Shown: in pieces, positions 63,132 to 64,000 of the stretch | Layout of the letters: each line of letters opens with the position of its first letter | How positions within the stretch are numbered: position 1 is the stretch's first letter | Assembly (NCBI GenBank): GCA_024958655.1 | Contig: JANWUR010000003.1 | Coordinates: 186,001 to 250,000 of the forward strand | Origin: Cyanobium sp. FGCU6 | Lineage (GTDB): Bacteria > Cyanobacteriota > Cyanobacteriia > PCC-6307 > Cyanobiaceae | Direction of reading: 5' to 3' | Length of the DNA: 64,000 nt | Made by a program: the position numbers and the translations under genes | Notes under the pieces: model-generated | Told to the model about the DNA's origin: nothing | Seen by the model: only the letters and a program-made list of their open reading frames with translations | The model's database searches: none

Positions 63132-64000
63132 TCACCGGCTCACCAGCAGCGGCGTCACCACCGGCTGGATGCCCTGGGCCTTCCAGTAGCGACCTTCCAG
63201 CCACAGCGCGCCATGGCAGAAGGCATCCACCAGGTCCTTGCTGCCCTTGGGGAAGCGGATCGATTCCTCCACCAGCGGCTGGGCGCGGTGGTGGAAGCGG
63301 ATCTGCCCGGCCTCCACCAGGGGGGCGACGGCATGGGCGCGGGTTTCCTTGCTGCCGCGGGCGGTGATCGGCAGCATCCCCGGCACCCTGCGCCGCAGCG
63401 TCTGCAGCACCGCCGGGCCATTGGCGGCGTCCTCGATCAGCACGGCATTCGGCCTGAGGCCCTGCTGCTCCAGCGCCTGCAGGCAGCCCAGCAGGAAGCG
63501 GATCACCTCCGGCAGGCCAAAGCGGTGTCGGGCGGCCCAGAGCACCTCAATCTCCAGCTCCTTTGGCCCCGATGGGCCCTGAGATTCACCCGATCGGGGG
63601 ATGGCAGCGCGAGCCGGCGGTGCCAGCAGGCCAGCCAGGCAGAAGCCGCAGTAGTCGCTCTCCGCCTCCCCCTTGAAACTCAGATCACACGAGAGGGCCA
63701 GCAGGGCGTAGTGGCGCTGGCTGCCCTGCTCGCGGGGGAAGGGAGGCCGGATCCACTGGCTCAGGAAGATTGAGCCCGATGCCGGGCTGGGCCGCTGCTG
63801 GTACAGCGCTGCCCACCAGTAGGCACCAAGGCGGGCCCTGATCTTGAGCAGTTCCGGCAGGGGGAACCGCTCCGGGCAGAGGGCTTCGCCCACCTGTCGC
63901 CAGTCGGGGATCAGGGTGCAGGTGGGTGGCAGATGGGGCCGTTCGGCTGGGTCCTCGGCGATGGCCGGCAGGTCGAGCAAGGTCCAGTGCTGCGGTGCCT
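63132..64000 (-). CDS. Phage terminase large subunit, C-terminal part (runs off right edge)
   Basis: About 290 residues are inside the window and the frame is open at the right edge. It includes RLGAYWWAALYQQRPSP, the link between ATPase and nuclease domains, then the RNase-H-like nuclease domain: LALSCDLSFKG with the first catalytic Asp, VLIEDAANGPAV with the second, and KGSKDLVDAFCHGALWL with the third acidic site. Terminase cuts and pumps DNA into the capsid through the portal. Its presence with portal, scaffold and capsid genes identifies the virion cluster. Confidence 0.88.
   Translation of the reverse strand, partial: APQHWTLLDLPAIAEDPAERPHLPPTCTLIPDWRQVGEALCPERFPLPELLKIRARLGAYWWAALYQQRPSPASGSIFLSQWIRPPFPREQGSQRHYALLALSCDLSFKGEAESDYCGFCLAGLLAPPARAAIPRSGESQGPSGPKELEIEVLWAARHRFGLPEVIRFLLGCLQALEQQGLRPNAVLIEDAANGPAVLQTLRRRVPGMLPITARGSKETRAHAVAPLVEAGQIRFHHRAQPLVEESIRFPKGSKDLVDAFCHGALWLEGRYWKAQGIQPVVTPLLVSR

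Noticed and set aside
1-64000. tRNA, rRNA or tmRNA genes and tRNA-based att sites
   Set aside because: No cloverleaf with CCA-adjacent T-loop consensus or rRNA segment was recognised on either strand by eye.

Overview
The window is GC-rich bacterial DNA that looks like a picocyanobacterium of the Cyanobium/Synechococcus type. That assignment is an inference: it rests on high GC, a type III-B CRISPR system of the style seen in cyanobacterial genomes (repeat ending ATTGATTGGAAAC, no Cas6), and phage-type structural genes. No rRNA, tRNA or housekeeping operon was seen to confirm the taxon.

The outer parts carry a virion-type gene set, nearly all on the minus strand. Reading leftwards from the right end these are: terminase large subunit (running off the right edge), a sigma-70-like factor, portal, two head or tail proteins including one with LysM-like repeats, a scaffold-like protein, then after a gap of about 45 kb the major capsid protein, a decoration-like protein, an acidic linker protein, a fibre protein and a seven-repeat beta-propeller. 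A second sigma-70-like factor, an L,D-transpeptidase and a holin-like protein lie at the left. The scaffold-to-capsid part of this cluster is therefore interrupted by a large defence island.

The defence island (about 8.5-46 kb) centres on a compact type III-B effector operon (cmr2-cmr3-cmr4-cmr5-cmr6/cmr1 fusion) followed by a CARF-HEPN ribonuclease and a large membrane protein. A CARF plus PD-(D/E)XK nuclease of the Card1/Can2 type lies divergently upstream. Four CRISPR arrays share one 36-bp repeat and homologous leaders of about 200 bp. Two cas1-cas2 pairs sit beside arrays 3 and 4; cas1 is frameshifted in one and cas2 in the other. No Cas6 is visible. A DUF1874 ring nuclease (Crn2/AcrIII-1) follows array 4. 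Cas10 lacks its HD domain and Cmr4 appears to lack its catalytic Asp, so the complex may work mainly by cyclic-oligoadenylate signalling through the two CARF effectors, with the ring nuclease switching it off. This model is inference.

The most unusual part is a family of P-loop kinase-like proteins found at three places next to the CRISPR units: one fused to a WYL domain, one stand-alone, and one with a destroyed Walker A that overlaps a protein-kinase-fold gene. That kinase faces a secreted protein. Decayed copies of both the kinase and the secreted protein lie near the first P-loop gene, so this is a repeated, modular, apparently undescribed CRISPR-associated unit. The island also holds an E2-JAB-E1 (ubiquitin-like) operon, a gamma-glutamyltransferase and a DUF4143 ATPase. 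On the right a degraded IntI-like tyrosine recombinase borders an AT-richer, probably foreign insert encoding a DyP peroxidase and a GMC oxidoreductase.
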